Shown here: in pieces, positions 1 to 8,846 of the stretch | Layout: each line of letters opens with the position of its first letter | Position numbering within the stretch: the stretch's first letter is position 1 | Assembly (NCBI RefSeq): GCF_001590965.1 | Contig: NZ_BCTW01000016.1 | Location: forward strand, 61,096-125,095 | From: Novosphingobium lentum NBRC 107847 | GTDB lineage: Bacteria; Pseudomonadota; Alphaproteobacteria; Sphingomonadales; Sphingomonadaceae | Length of the DNA stretch: 64,000 nt | Direction of reading: 5' to 3' | Notes under the pieces: model-generated | Databases searched by the model: none | Told to the model about the DNA's origin: nothing | What the model saw: the letters and a program-made list of their open reading frames with translations, nothing else | Program-made: the position numbers and the translations under genes

Positions 1-155
1 ACTACAACCACGATTCGCACTCCTCGACGATCGACAGCCTCGAAACGACGGTGATCGACGGCAAGCTGGTGCGCGTGCTGTCGTGGTACGACAACGAGTG
101 GGGCTTCTCGAACCGCATGGTCGATACCGCCGGGGTCATGGGCAAGCTGATCTGA
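1..155 (+). CDS. gap: glyceraldehyde-3-phosphate dehydrogenase, C-terminal end (partial)
   Basis: The window opens inside this gene; only the last 50 codons are present, read from base 3 and ending at TGA 153-155. The translated end contains [15 protein letters not shown], the highly conserved C-terminal signature of phosphorylating GAPDH, which converts glyceraldehyde 3-phosphate to 1,3-bisphosphoglycerate in the cytoplasm. The pgk start lies 39 bases further on, so gap and pgk probably form one glycolytic operon. The catalytic Cys and the NAD-binding half lie outside the window. Confidence 0.95.
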   Translation, partial: YNHDSHSSTIDSLETTVIDGKLVRVLSWYDNEWGFSNRMVDTAGVMGKLI

Positions 156-194
156 ACACGACGACACGGTGTGCGAAATGGTGAGGATCGAAGA

Positions 195-1397
195 ATGAAC
201 GCATTTCGCACACTGGACGACCTTGGAGATGTTACCGGCAAGCTTGTGCTGGTCCGCGAGGATCTGAACGTGCCGATGGCCGATGGCGCGGTGACCGACG
301 ATACCCGGTTGCGCGCCGCCGTGCCGACCCTGTCCGAACTGGCCGACAAGGGCGCCAAAGTGCTCGTGCTGGCGCATTTCGGACGTCCCAAGGGCCAGCC
401 CGATGCGAAGTATTCGCTACGCCAGGTGATCCCGGCGCTGTCCTCGGTGCTCGGCCGTCCGGTCGAATTCATCGACGACTGCGCCGGGCCGACTGCGGCA
501 GCTGCGGCAAAGGCCTTGGCCGATGGCACGATCTGCGTGCTGGAAAACACGCGCTTTCACGCGGGCGAGGAAGCCAACGCGCCGGACCTCGTAGAGCAGA
601 TGAAATTGCTCGGTGATCTCTTCGTCAACGATGCCTTTTCTGCCGCGCACCGCGCCCATGCGTCGACCGTGGGCCTGGCGCACGCGCTGCCCGCTTATGC
701 CGGTCGCGCGATGCAGGCAGAGCTGGAGGCGCTGGAAAAGGCGCTGGGCAAGCCCGAGCATCCAGTGGCGGCAGTCGTTGGCGGCGCGAAGGTTTCGACC
801 AAGCTCGATGTGCTCAAGCATTTGGTTGGTCAGGTCGATCACCTGATCATCGGCGGTGGCATGGCCAACACGTTCCTGGCCGCGCGGGGGGTCGATGTCG
901 GCAAGTCGCTGTGCGAACACGATCTGGCCTCCACCGCCGACGAGATCCTCGCCAATGCCGACAAGGCGGGCTGCACCGTGCACCTGCCGTACGATGTGGT
1001 CGTGGCGAAGGAATTCGCCGCCAACCCGCCCAGCTTACGCACCTGCAACGTCCACGAAGTCGCGGCGGACGAGATGATCCTCGATGTCGGCCCGGCCGCC
1101 ATCGAGGCGCTGGCCGACGTGCTCAAGACCTGCCGCACGCTGGTGTGGAACGGGCCGATGGGCGCGTTCGAGACGCCGCCGTTCGACACCGCCACCGTGG
1201 CGCTGGCACGCACCGCCGCCGCGCTGACCCGCGAGGGTTCGCTGGTCTCGGTGGCGGGCGGGGGCGACACCGTCGCCGCGCTCAACCATGCCGGCGTGGG
1301 CGGCGATTTCAGCTATGTCTCGACCGCCGGTGGCGCCTTTCTCGAATGGATGGAAGGCAAGGAACTGCCCGGCGTCGCAGCGCTAACCCAGGCTTGA
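195..1397 (+). CDS. pgk: phosphoglycerate kinase
   Basis: Cytoplasmic glycolytic enzyme transferring phosphate from 1,3-bisphosphoglycerate to ADP. The 400-residue product has the family length and motifs: the N-terminal [10 protein letters not shown] substrate loop, the LAHFGRPKG arginine/glycine segment, VGGAKVSTK, and the C-terminal nucleotide-binding [14 protein letters not shown] 195 is preferred to an in-frame ATG at 171 because it follows a GAGG element at 183-186 and gives the usual MNAF-type N-terminus. The stop overlaps the start proposed for the downstream acyltransferase, which suggests translational coupling. Confidence 0.97.
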   Translation: MNAFRTLDDLGDVTGKLVLVREDLNVPMADGAVTDDTRLRAAVPTLSELADKGAKVLVLAHFGRPKGQPDAKYSLRQVIPALSSVLGRPVEFIDDCAGPTAAAAAKALADGTICVLENTRFHAGEEANAPDLVEQMKLLGDLFVNDAFSAAHRAHASTVGLAHALPAYAGRAMQAELEALEKALGKPEHPVAAVVGGAKVSTKLDVLKHLVGQVDHLIIGGGMANTFLAARGVDVGKSLCEHDLASTADEILANADKAGCTVHLPYDVVVAKEFAANPPSLRTCNVHEVAADEMILDVGPAAIEALADVLKTCRTLVWNGPMGAFETPPFDTATVALARTAAALTREGSLVSVAGGGDTVAALNHAGVGGDFSYVSTAGGAFLEWMEGKELPGVAALTQA

Positions 1398-2428
1398 ACG
1401 CCGCAGTTGCGGACGGTCCGGGGCGATACACCACGCTCGACGGCATGCGCGGCATCGCGGCGATCGCGGTTGCGGTCATGCATTACGACGCCGCGCTGCT
1501 GCCCTGCGGCTACCTCGCAGTCGATTTCTTCTTCATGCTGTCGGGCTTCGTGCTGGCATCGCGGTACGACCAGCCGCTGGCCGATGGGCTCGGGCTGATG
1601 CGATTTCTGGCGATCCGGCTGGTGCGGCTCTATCCGGTTTACGCCGTCGGGACCGCATTCGGGGCAAGCATTGCGCTGTACCTTGTCCTGCGCCACGCGC
1701 CCGGCCAGTTGGCGCTTGCGCCATTCGCCGGTTCGCTGCTGGTCAACGCTGCTATGCTGCCTTCCCCCTTTTCAGCAGACCTATATCCGTTCGATCTCGC
1801 CGCCTGGTCGCTATTGTACGAACTGATTGCTAATATACTCTTGGCCACCGTGTTCTTGCGGATGGATCGCCTGTTCTTGGTAATTTTCGTTTTGGCGTCT
1901 GGGCTGATGCTGGTGGCCGCTACCTCGGGTGACATGGATGTGTCCTGGGGGGACAACTGGACGTCATGGCCGGTGGCGGTGGCGCGCACAGCGTTCGGAT
2001 TCGGCTGCGGCGTGCTGATCTCACGCACCGTGCCACGGCGGAGCACGGTCAATCGCACTCTGGCGATGTCCGCCTGTCTGCTACTACTGGCAGTGTTCAC
2101 GATACCGGCCCCGCGCGAGTGGCGTACGCCGATCGACCAAGTGATCGTCTTCCTGCTGTGGCCGGCGATATTGATATTCGGTAGCCGAATTGAACCATTC
2201 GGCCGCATTGGCAAGCTGATGATGTTTTTGGGCAGCATATCTTACGGGCTGTACCTTACGCATTTACCGTTGGTGTACATGTTCAGGCGCCTTGCGTTCA
2301 GAGTTGAAATTGACGAGTTCGCACTCATTCCATTGTTCGTACTGTTTGCGATAGCCACTGCGGTTCTCGCGCTGAAATTGGTGGATCTGCCCGGCCGACG
2401 ATTGTTGGGACGCCTTCTGCTCGGGTAA
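1394..2428 (+). CDS. acyltransferase family 3 (membrane O-acyltransferase)
   Basis: A 344-residue polytopic membrane protein of the acyltransferase-3 (OafA/NodX-like) family. The N-terminus carries the family opening [16 protein letters not shown] followed by a His (MHYD) and an [11 protein letters not shown] segment; about ten hydrophobic segments follow. Such proteins O-acylate surface sugars or other periplasmic acceptors; the substrate here is unknown. No ATG precedes the conserved LDGMRG block, so TTG 1394, which overlaps the pgk stop as TTGA, is the best start. The middle and 3' part (about 1740-2420) is visibly less GC-rich than the flanking glycolytic genes, which may indicate acquisition into the gap-pgk-aldolase cluster. 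Confidence 0.8.
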   Translation: MNAAVADGPGRYTTLDGMRGIAAIAVAVMHYDAALLPCGYLAVDFFFMLSGFVLASRYDQPLADGLGLMRFLAIRLVRLYPVYAVGTAFGASIALYLVLRHAPGQLALAPFAGSLLVNAAMLPSPFSADLYPFDLAAWSLLYELIANILLATVFLRMDRLFLVIFVLASGLMLVAATSGDMDVSWGDNWTSWPVAVARTAFGFGCGVLISRTVPRRSTVNRTLAMSACLLLLAVFTIPAPREWRTPIDQVIVFLLWPAILIFGSRIEPFGRIGKLMMFLGSISYGLYLTHLPLVYMFRRLAFRVEIDEFALIPLFVLFAIATAVLALKLVDLPGRRLLGRLLLG

Positions 2429-2561
2429 TCGCGCACGCCCCCCCGTTTCCGCACCGTCCTGATCCCGACCCCTCCAAAATTGACCAAGCAGACGAGTTGC
2501 AGAGCCATCCCCGCCCGACTATGGGCAGTCCCGCATACGAATGCACGCATCAGGAGCGACC

Positions 2562-3476
2562 ATGAGCACGACGCCCACCGTCCAGAAAATTCTCGCCAAT
2601 TATGAATCCGACAGCCCCGGCGTAAAGGCCAACCTCCACCGCATCCTGATGCAGGGCCGGCTGGGCGGCACCGGCAAGCTCGTCATCCTGCCGGTCGACC
2701 AGGGTTTCGAGCATGGCCCGGCGCGCAGCTTTTCGGTCAATGCCCCGGCGTATGATCCGCACTACCACTACCAGCTGGCAATCGATGCGGGCCTTTCGGC
2801 CTACGCCGCGCCGCTCGGCATGCTGGAAGCGGGCGCATCGACCTTTGCCGGGCAGATCCCTACGATCCTCAAGGTCAACAGCTCCAACAGCTGGGCGACC
2901 GGTGCCAACCAGGCGCTGACCGGCAGTGTCGAGGATGCGCTGCGGCTGGGCTGTTCGGCGATCGGCTTCACCATCTATCCGGGCAGCGACGATTGCTTCG
3001 AACTGATGGAAGAGATCCGCGAAATGTCCGCCGAGGCCAAGTCGGTCGGCATCGCCACGGTGATCTGGTCGTACCCGCGCGGCGGCGCGCTGCCCAAGTC
3101 GGGTGAACTCGCGCTCGATGTCGGGGCGTATGCCGCGCACATGGCGGCGCTGCTCGGCGCGCACATCATCAAGGTCAAGCTGCCCAGCGACCACATCGAG
3201 CAGAAGGACGCCAAGAAGGCCTACGAGGGCTTCGACAGCTCTACCCAGGCCAAGCGCGTGGCGCATGTCGTGCAAAGCTGCTTTGCCGGACGCCGCATCG
3301 TGGTGTTCTCGGGCGGGGCGGCCAAAGGCGCCGACGCGGTCTATCAGGACGCGCGCGACATCCGCGACGGTGGCGGCAACGGCTCGATCATCGGTCGCAA
3401 CACCTTCCAGCGCGAACGTGGCGAGGCGATGGCGATGCTCGACAAGATCATCGGCATCTACAAGGGCGAGGGATAA
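2562..3476 (+). CDS. fbaB: class I fructose-bisphosphate aldolase (DhnA/FbaB type)
   Basis: A 304-residue Schiff-base aldolase of the DhnA/FbaB family, cleaving fructose 1,6-bisphosphate to two triose phosphates. Signature blocks are VILPVDQGFEHGP near residue 50, LKVNSSNSW, and HIIKVKLPSD, which holds the candidate Schiff-base lysine. ATG 2562 is chosen over the upstream in-frame ATG 2541 because AGGAG at 2552-2556 lies five bases before it. Its position after gap and pgk fits a glycolysis/gluconeogenesis cluster. The gene converges on a minus-strand lipoprotein gene, and the two share a hairpin at 3485-3507. Confidence 0.93.
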   Translation: MSTTPTVQKILANYESDSPGVKANLHRILMQGRLGGTGKLVILPVDQGFEHGPARSFSVNAPAYDPHYHYQLAIDAGLSAYAAPLGMLEAGASTFAGQIPTILKVNSSNSWATGANQALTGSVEDALRLGCSAIGFTIYPGSDDCFELMEEIREMSAEAKSVGIATVIWSYPRGGALPKSGELALDVGAYAAHMAALLGAHIIKVKLPSDHIEQKDAKKAYEGFDSSTQAKRVAHVVQSCFAGRRIVVFSGGAAKGADAVYQDARDIRDGGGNGSIIGRNTFQRERGEAMAMLDKIIGIYKGEG

Positions 3477-3484
3477 CGCAGTCG

Positions 3485-3507
3485 CTTCAGGCGGTTATGG
3501 CCTGAAG
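3485..3507. terminator. hairpin between convergent genes, possible bidirectional terminator
   Basis: CTTCAGGC (3485-3492) pairs perfectly with GCCTGAAG (3500-3507) around a 7-base loop, between the aldolase stop and the end of the minus-strand lipoprotein gene. The stem overlaps the last codons of the lipoprotein. No long T run follows on either strand, so terminator function is only suggested. Confidence 0.4.
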
Positions 3508-3932
3508 TCGAAGTGAAATCGATAATCGCCGGGCGCATCTGCGCGTCCGGCGAGCTTGCCGGGTTCGGCGCTGTCGAACACCAGTTGCCCGCCGCCGAGC
3601 GTCAGCGGCTCGCCCAGCGTCAGTTGCTGGAGCGAGGCCTTGCCGTGGTCGATCACGGTTGCCTCCACGATGAGCCGGCCCGCCCATACGCACCGCGCGT
3701 TCATCGGGCAGCGGCTGTCCTCGACCAGATGGTCGGGTCGGACCGATAGCGGGCCGGCGTGGGTGGTTTCTCCCAGCCGGGCAAAACCGTCCGCCGTGGT
3801 GGTATCGGGCGCGGCCGGTGTTTCGGCGCTGGCCAACGGCGTGGCAGCGGTCGCACCGGCGCGTGGAACGGTGGCGCATCCCGAAAGGAACGCTGCGGCG
3901 GCAAGGGGAAGCATCCATTTCATCCAGCGCAC
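3495..3932 (-). CDS. small secreted lipoprotein with a conserved Cys pair
   Basis: About 145 residues. The N-terminus has a basic stretch, a hydrophobic segment and a lipobox (FLSGC), so it should be lipid-anchored at the cell envelope. An Ala/Thr/Pro-rich linker follows, then a compact domain with SRCPMNARCVWAG, a two-cysteine motif seen in small uncharacterised proteobacterial lipoproteins. GTG 3932 is chosen because GAAGG lies five bases before it; ATG 3923 (MKWM) is a close alternative. It is transcribed divergently from thiE and convergently with the aldolase gene. Function unknown. Confidence 0.75.
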   Translation of the reverse strand: MRWMKWMLPLAAAAFLSGCATVPRAGATAATPLASAETPAAPDTTTADGFARLGETTHAGPLSVRPDHLVEDSRCPMNARCVWAGRLIVEATVIDHGKASLQQLTLGEPLTLGGGQLVFDSAEPGKLAGRADAPGDYRFHFDFRP

Positions 3933-3960
3933 ATCGGCCTTCGTCGATGAACGGTGCCCG

Positions 3961-4008
3961 AACCGCCACCGCCGAACCGCCCCCTCCAAACCGCCCCCTC
4001 CAAACCGC
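3961..4008. repeat. 14 bp tandem repeat between lipoprotein gene and thiE
   Basis: Unit AACCGCCCCCTCCA occurs twice perfectly (3975-3988, 3989-4002), with a degenerate copy before (3961-3974) and a partial copy after (4003-4008). It fills most of the short divergent intergenic region upstream of thiE and is one of several 11-15 bp tandem duplications at gene edges in this window. Confidence 0.85.
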
Positions 4009-4049
4009 GATCGTTGCCGCCCGGACCTTGAGCCGCTAGAGCGCGCGCC

Positions 4050-4700
4050 ATGGCCCAATCTCCCAACCGCACGCCCGCCTGCCAGCTGTACCTGATCTCG
4101 CCACTCGATGTCGGGGGGGCGTTTCCCGACCGGCTCGCCCGCGCGCTTGATGCGGGTGAGGTCGCGGCGTTCCAGTTCCGGGTGAAGGACATCGACGAAC
4201 ACGCCGCTGCCGCGCTGGCGGAGCCACTGCAGCGCATCTGCGCCGAGGCCGACGTCGCGTTTATCGTCAACGACAGCATCAGCCTGGCCAAGCGGCTGGG
4301 CGCGGATGGCGTGCATCTGGGGCAGGGCGACGGCGACATCGCCGAGGCGCGCGACCAGCTGGGCCGCGACGTGCAGATCGGCGTGACCTGCCACGACAGC
4401 CGCCACCTGGCGATCGCGGCGGGCGAGGCGGGGGCGGACTATGTCGCGTTCGGGGCGTTCTTCCCCAGCGAGACCAAGTCGACCGAGCATCGCGCCGAAC
4501 TGGAACTGTTGTCGTGGTGGCAGCAGATGGTCGAACTGCCGTGCGTGGCGATCGGCGGCATCACGCCTGCCAATTGCGCCCCGCTGGTGACCGCAGGCGC
4601 GGACTTTCTCGCGGTGAGCCAGGCGGTGTGGGGCGACGACGAGGCTGCAGCGGTGCGCGCATTCCTCGACGTGATCAGCGCCGCGCCGCGCGATTTCTGA
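4050..4700 (+). CDS. thiE: thiamine-phosphate synthase
   Basis: A 216-residue TIM-barrel enzyme that couples hydroxymethylpyrimidine pyrophosphate with the thiazole phosphate to give thiamine monophosphate. Recognisable blocks are FQFRVKD (usually QxRxK), the VNDSISLAKRLGADGVHLGQGD phosphate/pyrophosphate-binding run, DYVAFGAFFPSETK, and the phosphate-binding VAIGGIT near residue 170. The length is normal. No thi genes adjoin it and I saw no TPP riboswitch upstream; the 117-base gap to the divergent lipoprotein gene is filled largely by a tandem repeat. Confidence 0.92.
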   Translation: MAQSPNRTPACQLYLISPLDVGGAFPDRLARALDAGEVAAFQFRVKDIDEHAAAALAEPLQRICAEADVAFIVNDSISLAKRLGADGVHLGQGDGDIAEARDQLGRDVQIGVTCHDSRHLAIAAGEAGADYVAFGAFFPSETKSTEHRAELELLSWWQQMVELPCVAIGGITPANCAPLVTAGADFLAVSQAVWGDDEAAAVRAFLDVISAAPRDF

Positions 4701-4779
4701 GCGCCGCGCGGCCGTATCCACGCGTCGGACCTTTCCGGCGCGCTGATCGTTTGCCCCTGGAACCAACCAGGGAAAACCG

Positions 4780-5973
4780 ATGCAGCGCCAGATCCTTACC
4801 ACCTGCCTTCTGACCAGCATGCTGGCGCTTGCCGCCTGCAATACGGCGGGGGCCGATCCCAAGAAGGACAGCGCGGCATCGGGTTCCCCTGCCGCCGCCG
4901 CGCCAACGTCACAACCCCTCGCCCCGCCCGCAGCCGACGGCATGCTGTCGCACGATCCGGGGCCGGGTGAGGTTGCTCCCGCATCGGCGGCCGACGACAA
5001 ACCGCGCCCTGACATGCAGATACAGGTGGTGCTCGACCGGCTGGGCTTCACCCCCGGCGTGGTCGATGGCAAGACCGGCCTGTCCACCCGCAACGCGCTC
5101 ATGGGCTTCCAGGAGGCCAACGGCCTGCCGGTAACCGGCAAGCCCGATGAGGCGACGACCACGCAAATGCAGCGCTGGTTCACCATCCCGGCAACAAGGC
5201 TCGTGACCATTCCCGCCGACTTTGCCGCAGGGCCGTTCGCGCCCACGCCCAAGGCGGCAGCGGATCAGGCGGCACTGCCCGCGCTGGGCTATCAATCGCT
5301 CGACGAAAAGCTGGCCGAGCGGTTCCACACCACCATCGCGGTGCTGCACGACCTCAACCCGCAGATCGCGGGAGCGCCACCGGTTGCTACAGGATCGCCA
5401 ACGGCGGCTGGGGCCAGCCCGTCCGCGACGCCGGTGTTCGCCGACGGGCAGCAGATCCGCGTGCCGAACATCGGCGCGGACGCGATCGATCCCACGCTGG
5501 TCAAGGACCCGATCTGGCTTGCCACGCTGCAATCGCTGGGCGTCGGCACGGCGCAGCCCGATGTCGCGCGGATCGTGGTAAGCAAGGCGAAAGGCACGCT
5601 GCGCGCCTATGACGGCGCCGGCAAGCTGGTCGCGCTGTACACGGTCACCACTGGATCGAGCCACGATCCGTTGCCGCTGGGCAACTGGAAGATCAACGGC
5701 ATCTCGCACAATCCCAAGTTTTCCTACAACCCCGAACTGTTCTGGAACGTGGCGGACAAGACCGACAAGCAGATGCTGCCGCCGGGTCCGAACGGTCCGG
5801 TCGGTGTCGTGTGGATCGACCTGTCCAAGCCGCACTACGGCATTCACGGCACGCCCGAGCCCGAGACGATCGGGCGGGCGCAAAGCCACGGTTGCGTGCG
5901 ATTGACCAACTGGGACGTGGCGCGTCTGGCGCAGATGGTCTCGACCCGTACCAAAGTCGAGTTCACGGCCTGA
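4780..5973 (+). CDS. L,D-transpeptidase lipoprotein (YkuD domain) with peptidoglycan-binding domain
   Basis: A 397-residue envelope enzyme. It begins with a signal peptide and lipobox (ALAAC), continues through an Ala/Pro-rich linker, then a PG-binding-1-like domain (about residues 80-130, containing VLDRLGFTPGVVDGKTG), and ends in a YkuD catalytic domain. The active-site motif is SHGCVRLTNWD with nucleophile Cys372, preceded by HYGIHGTPEP. Such enzymes make 3-3 peptidoglycan crosslinks or attach proteins to peptidoglycan. An M23 peptidase gene begins five bases after its stop, so the pair likely forms a cell-wall remodelling operon. Confidence 0.93.
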   Translation: MQRQILTTCLLTSMLALAACNTAGADPKKDSAASGSPAAAAPTSQPLAPPAADGMLSHDPGPGEVAPASAADDKPRPDMQIQVVLDRLGFTPGVVDGKTGLSTRNALMGFQEANGLPVTGKPDEATTTQMQRWFTIPATRLVTIPADFAAGPFAPTPKAAADQAALPALGYQSLDEKLAERFHTTIAVLHDLNPQIAGAPPVATGSPTAAGASPSATPVFADGQQIRVPNIGADAIDPTLVKDPIWLATLQSLGVGTAQPDVARIVVSKAKGTLRAYDGAGKLVALYTVTTGSSHDPLPLGNWKINGISHNPKFSYNPELFWNVADKTDKQMLPPGPNGPVGVVWIDLSKPHYGIHGTPEPETIGRAQSHGCVRLTNWDVARLAQMVSTRTKVEFTA

Positions 5974-5978
5974 TCGCG

Positions 5979-6620
5979 ATGGGCTTCTGGCAGAAGGCGC
6001 GGCTGGTCGCCGTCACGGTGACGGTGACGTCGGCGGCATGGATTGTCGCAGGCGCGATATACCTCGACAGTCTGGCGCCGGTGCCGACCGGTGCGCCCGC
6101 GCGGTTTCTGGGTGAAAGCGCGGCGGCCCGGGTCAGCCCGCCGGCCGGACAGGACCGGGGTGTCATGACGTCGCTTCTTCAGCTGCGCGGTGCGATCGCC
6201 ATCCCGGTGCAGGGCGTGCAGGCGAGCCAACTGGTCGATACCTATACCCAGTCTCGCGCCGGGGGGCTGCGGGTGCACGATGCGATCGATATCCTGGCGC
6301 CGGTCGGCACGCCGGTGCTTGCCGCCGCGCCCGGTCGCGTGGAAAAGCTGTTCCTGTCGCACGACGGCGGGAATACGATCTACGTCCGATCGCCCGATGG
6401 CATGACGATCTATTACTATGCCCACCTCGATCACTATGCGCCCGGGCTGGCAGAGGGCCAGACGGTGGGGGCGGGGCAGGAAATCGCCGCCGTCGGGGCG
6501 ACGGGCAACGCCGATCCCGCCGCACCGCACCTCCATTTCGCGGTGAAAGCCGCCACGCCGCAAACACCGTGGCACGAAGGCGAGCCGATCAACCCTTACC
6601 CGCTGCTGGGTGGCAAATGA
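5979..6620 (+). CDS. M23 family metallopeptidase (membrane-anchored, LytM-like)
   Basis: A 213-residue protein with one N-terminal hydrophobic segment (about residues 8-28), predicted to anchor or export it to the periplasm, and a C-terminal peptidase M23 domain. Zinc-ligand motifs are HDAIDI (the HxxxD element) and HLHF near the C-terminus; TGNADPAAPHLHF matches the family. It probably cleaves peptidoglycan cross-bridges. ATG 5979 lies directly behind the L,D-transpeptidase stop and is the only start that leaves a proper N-terminal membrane segment. Confidence 0.9.
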   Translation: MGFWQKARLVAVTVTVTSAAWIVAGAIYLDSLAPVPTGAPARFLGESAAARVSPPAGQDRGVMTSLLQLRGAIAIPVQGVQASQLVDTYTQSRAGGLRVHDAIDILAPVGTPVLAAAPGRVEKLFLSHDGGNTIYVRSPDGMTIYYYAHLDHYAPGLAEGQTVGAGQEIAAVGATGNADPAAPHLHFAVKAATPQTPWHEGEPINPYPLLGGK

Positions 6621-6783
6621 CCGGTCTTGCGCGCCGCGCTTTCCTACACGCGGCGAGCGTGGCATCAGGGTGGGCGAGGCCATGACGGGGCGGCTTGGGA
6701 GCGGGAGGCGACTTCTCCTCAGGGCGTGAAAACTCCGTCAACTTCGCCAGAAAAATTGACACTTTCCTGAACGGGAGACCCGC

Positions 6784-8778
6784 GTGGCACGAAGCGAATC
6801 GGACGGTATCGGCGGCCCTGCCGCAACGGTGCAGCCGCGCGAACTGACGCTGCGCAGCGTGGTGCTGGGCGCGATACTCACGCTCGTGTTCACGGCGGCC
6901 AACGTCTACCTCGGCCTGCGCATAGGCCTGACGTTTGCCACATCGATCCCGGCAGCGGTAATCTCGATGGCGGTGCTGCGGTTCTTTTCCGGCGCGACCA
7001 TCCAGGAAAACAACATCGTCCAGACGATCGCCTCGGCGGCGGGCACGCTGTCGGCCATCGTGTTCGTGCTGCCCGGCCTGATCATGGTCGGCTGGTGGAC
7101 CGGATTTCCCTACTGGCAATCGGTGGCGGTGATCGCGATCGGCGGCATTCTGGGCGTGATGTATTCGGTGCCGCTGCGCCGTGCGCTGGTGACCGGATCG
7201 GACCTGCCGTACCCCGAAGGCGTCGCTGCCGCCGAAGTGCTGAAAGTCGGCGCGGGCGTGGGCGGCGAGGAGGAAAACCGGCGCGGTCTGGCGGCGGTGA
7301 CCGTCGGCGGGCTGCTTTCGGCGTTCTATCCGCTGCTCTCCAAGATGAAGCTGGCGGTCGACAGTGCGGGCACCGCGTTCCGCTTCGGCGGCGGCGCAAC
7401 CTCGGCGTCTGCAGGCCTGTCGCTGGCACTGGTCGGGGTCGGGCATCTGGTCGGGCTGGCGGTGGGCATCGCCATGCTGACCGGCATCGTCATCAGCTTT
7501 GGCGTGCTGCTGCCGGTGCTGACCCACGGCGGACCGCCGGCGGGCACCGAACTCGCTGATTTCGTATCGGGCGTGTTCCGCGCAAAAGTGCGCTTCGTCG
7601 GCGCCGGCACTATCGGCGTCGCGGCAATCTGGACGTTGCTGCGCGTGATCGGCCCGATCGTGCGCGGCATCACCGCCGCGCTGGCCGCCAACGCCAAACG
7701 CAAGGGCACCGGGCTCGCCAGCCTCGAACTGACCGAGCGCGACCTGCCGATCGGTCTGGTCGGCGGCACGATCCTGCTGTGCATGGTCCCGATTGCGCTG
7801 TTGCTGGCCGATTTCGCGGCAGGAGGCCCGGTCGCCGGGGCGCTGGGGCTGACCATCACGCTGTCGGTGCTTTACGTGCTGGTCGCAGGCATCGTGATTG
7901 CGTCGGTCTGCGGTTACATGGCCGGACTGATCGGCGCGTCCAACAGCCCGATCTCCGGCGTCGGCATCCTTGCCGCGCTGGGCATTTCGCTGCTGCTGCT
8001 GGCGCTGTTCGGGCGCGGCGCGGCGGATGCCTCCTCGACCAAGGCGCTGGTCGCGTTCGCGCTGTTCGTCACTGCCATCGTGTTCGGCGTGGCGACGATT
8101 TCCAACGACAACCTGCAGGACTTGAAGACCGGGCAACTGGTCGGCGCGACCCCGTGGCGCCAGCAGGTGGCGCTGATCCTGGGCGTGCTGTTCGGCGCGC
8201 TGGTGATCCCGCCGATCCTCGACCTGCTCAACACCACGTTCGGGTTCCAGGGCGCGGCAGGGGCAGGGGCCAATGCGCTGGCGGCCCCGCAAGCCGCGCT
8301 GATCTCGGCGATTGCGCAAGGCGTGCTGGGCGGAAGCCTCGATTGGGGGCTGGTCGGGCTGGGCGCGGCGATCGGCGCGGTGGCGGTGCTCGCCGATGAA
8401 GTCCTGCGCGGCACCAAACGCGGTGCGCTGCCGCCGCTGGCGGTCGGCATGGGCATGTACCTGCCGATGGACGTGACCGCGCTGGTCATCGTCGGCGCGG
8501 TGCTGGGGCATGTCTACAACAACTGGGCCAGGCGCCAGCGCGATCCCGAATTCGCCGAGCGGATCGGCGTGCTGATGGCGACCGGCCTGATCGTGGGCGA
8601 TAGCCTGTTCAACATCGTCTATGCGGCAATCGTCGCGGCCACCAACAATCCCGATGCGATGGCCGTGGTCAAGGATTTCGCCGGTGCCGAACTGGTTGGC
8701 GTGATCGTGTTCACGTCGATCGTGGTCTACGCCTACGCCCGCATGCGCCGCGATGGGGCCATGCCGGTGAAGGTTTAG
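6784..8778 (+). CDS. OPT family oligopeptide transporter
   Basis: A 664-residue polytopic inner-membrane protein with about 15 hydrophobic segments, matching the oligopeptide transporter (OPT) superfamily. Family features include an early NVYLGLRIGLTFATSIPAAVISM block, GSDLPYPEGVAAAEVLK and a later SNSPISGVGI. It should import small peptides or metal chelates; the substrate cannot be told from the sequence. The GTG start at 6784 follows a GGGAG element. Its TAG stop (8776-8778) directly abuts the left end of the insertion sequence, so the coding region is intact but any native 3' untranslated region is separated from it. Confidence 0.88.
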   Translation: MARSESDGIGGPAATVQPRELTLRSVVLGAILTLVFTAANVYLGLRIGLTFATSIPAAVISMAVLRFFSGATIQENNIVQTIASAAGTLSAIVFVLPGLIMVGWWTGFPYWQSVAVIAIGGILGVMYSVPLRRALVTGSDLPYPEGVAAAEVLKVGAGVGGEEENRRGLAAVTVGGLLSAFYPLLSKMKLAVDSAGTAFRFGGGATSASAGLSLALVGVGHLVGLAVGIAMLTGIVISFGVLLPVLTHGGPPAGTELADFVSGVFRAKVRFVGAGTIGVAAIWTLLRVIGPIVRGITAALAANAKRKGTGLASLELTERDLPIGLVGGTILLCMVPIALLLADFAAGGPVAGALGLTITLSVLYVLVAGIVIASVCGYMAGLIGASNSPISGVGILAALGISLLLLALFGRGAADASSTKALVAFALFVTAIVFGVATISNDNLQDLKTGQLVGATPWRQQVALILGVLFGALVIPPILDLLNTTFGFQGAAGAGANALAAPQAALISAIAQGVLGGSLDWGLVGLGAAIGAVAVLADEVLRGTKRGALPPLAVGMGMYLPMDVTALVIVGAVLGHVYNNWARRQRDPEFAERIGVLMATGLIVGDSLFNIVYAAIVAATNNPDAMAVVKDFAGAELVGVIVFTSIVVYAYARMRRDGAMPVKV

Positions 8779-8796
8779 CAGGCTGTTGAAGAAGTC
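8779..8796. repeat. left terminal inverted repeat of the IS
   Basis: Eighteen bases identical to the reverse complement of 10261-10278. It immediately follows the OPT transporter stop codon. Confidence 0.95.
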
Positions 8797-8846
8797 TCTG
8801 GTGTGAGCGGGTTGTTCGTGATTCACTGATCGGGCTGGAGGGTCGG

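Noticed and set aside
3933..4049. TPP riboswitch upstream of thiE
   Set aside because: No THI-box core (CTGAGA ... ACCTGATC-type) is visible; the gap is short and mostly a tandem repeat.
6756..6783. TTGACA upstream of the OPT transporter as a -35 box
   Set aside because: It lies only about 22 bases before the GTG start, leaving no room for a -10 element and a transcribed leader.
6589..8826. 745-residue minus-strand ORF rich in His, Arg, Gln and Asp, opposite the OPT transporter
   Set aside because: Its composition is that of an antisense frame of a high-GC gene, it has no domain, and the opposite strand codes for a clear membrane transporter and the IS left end.
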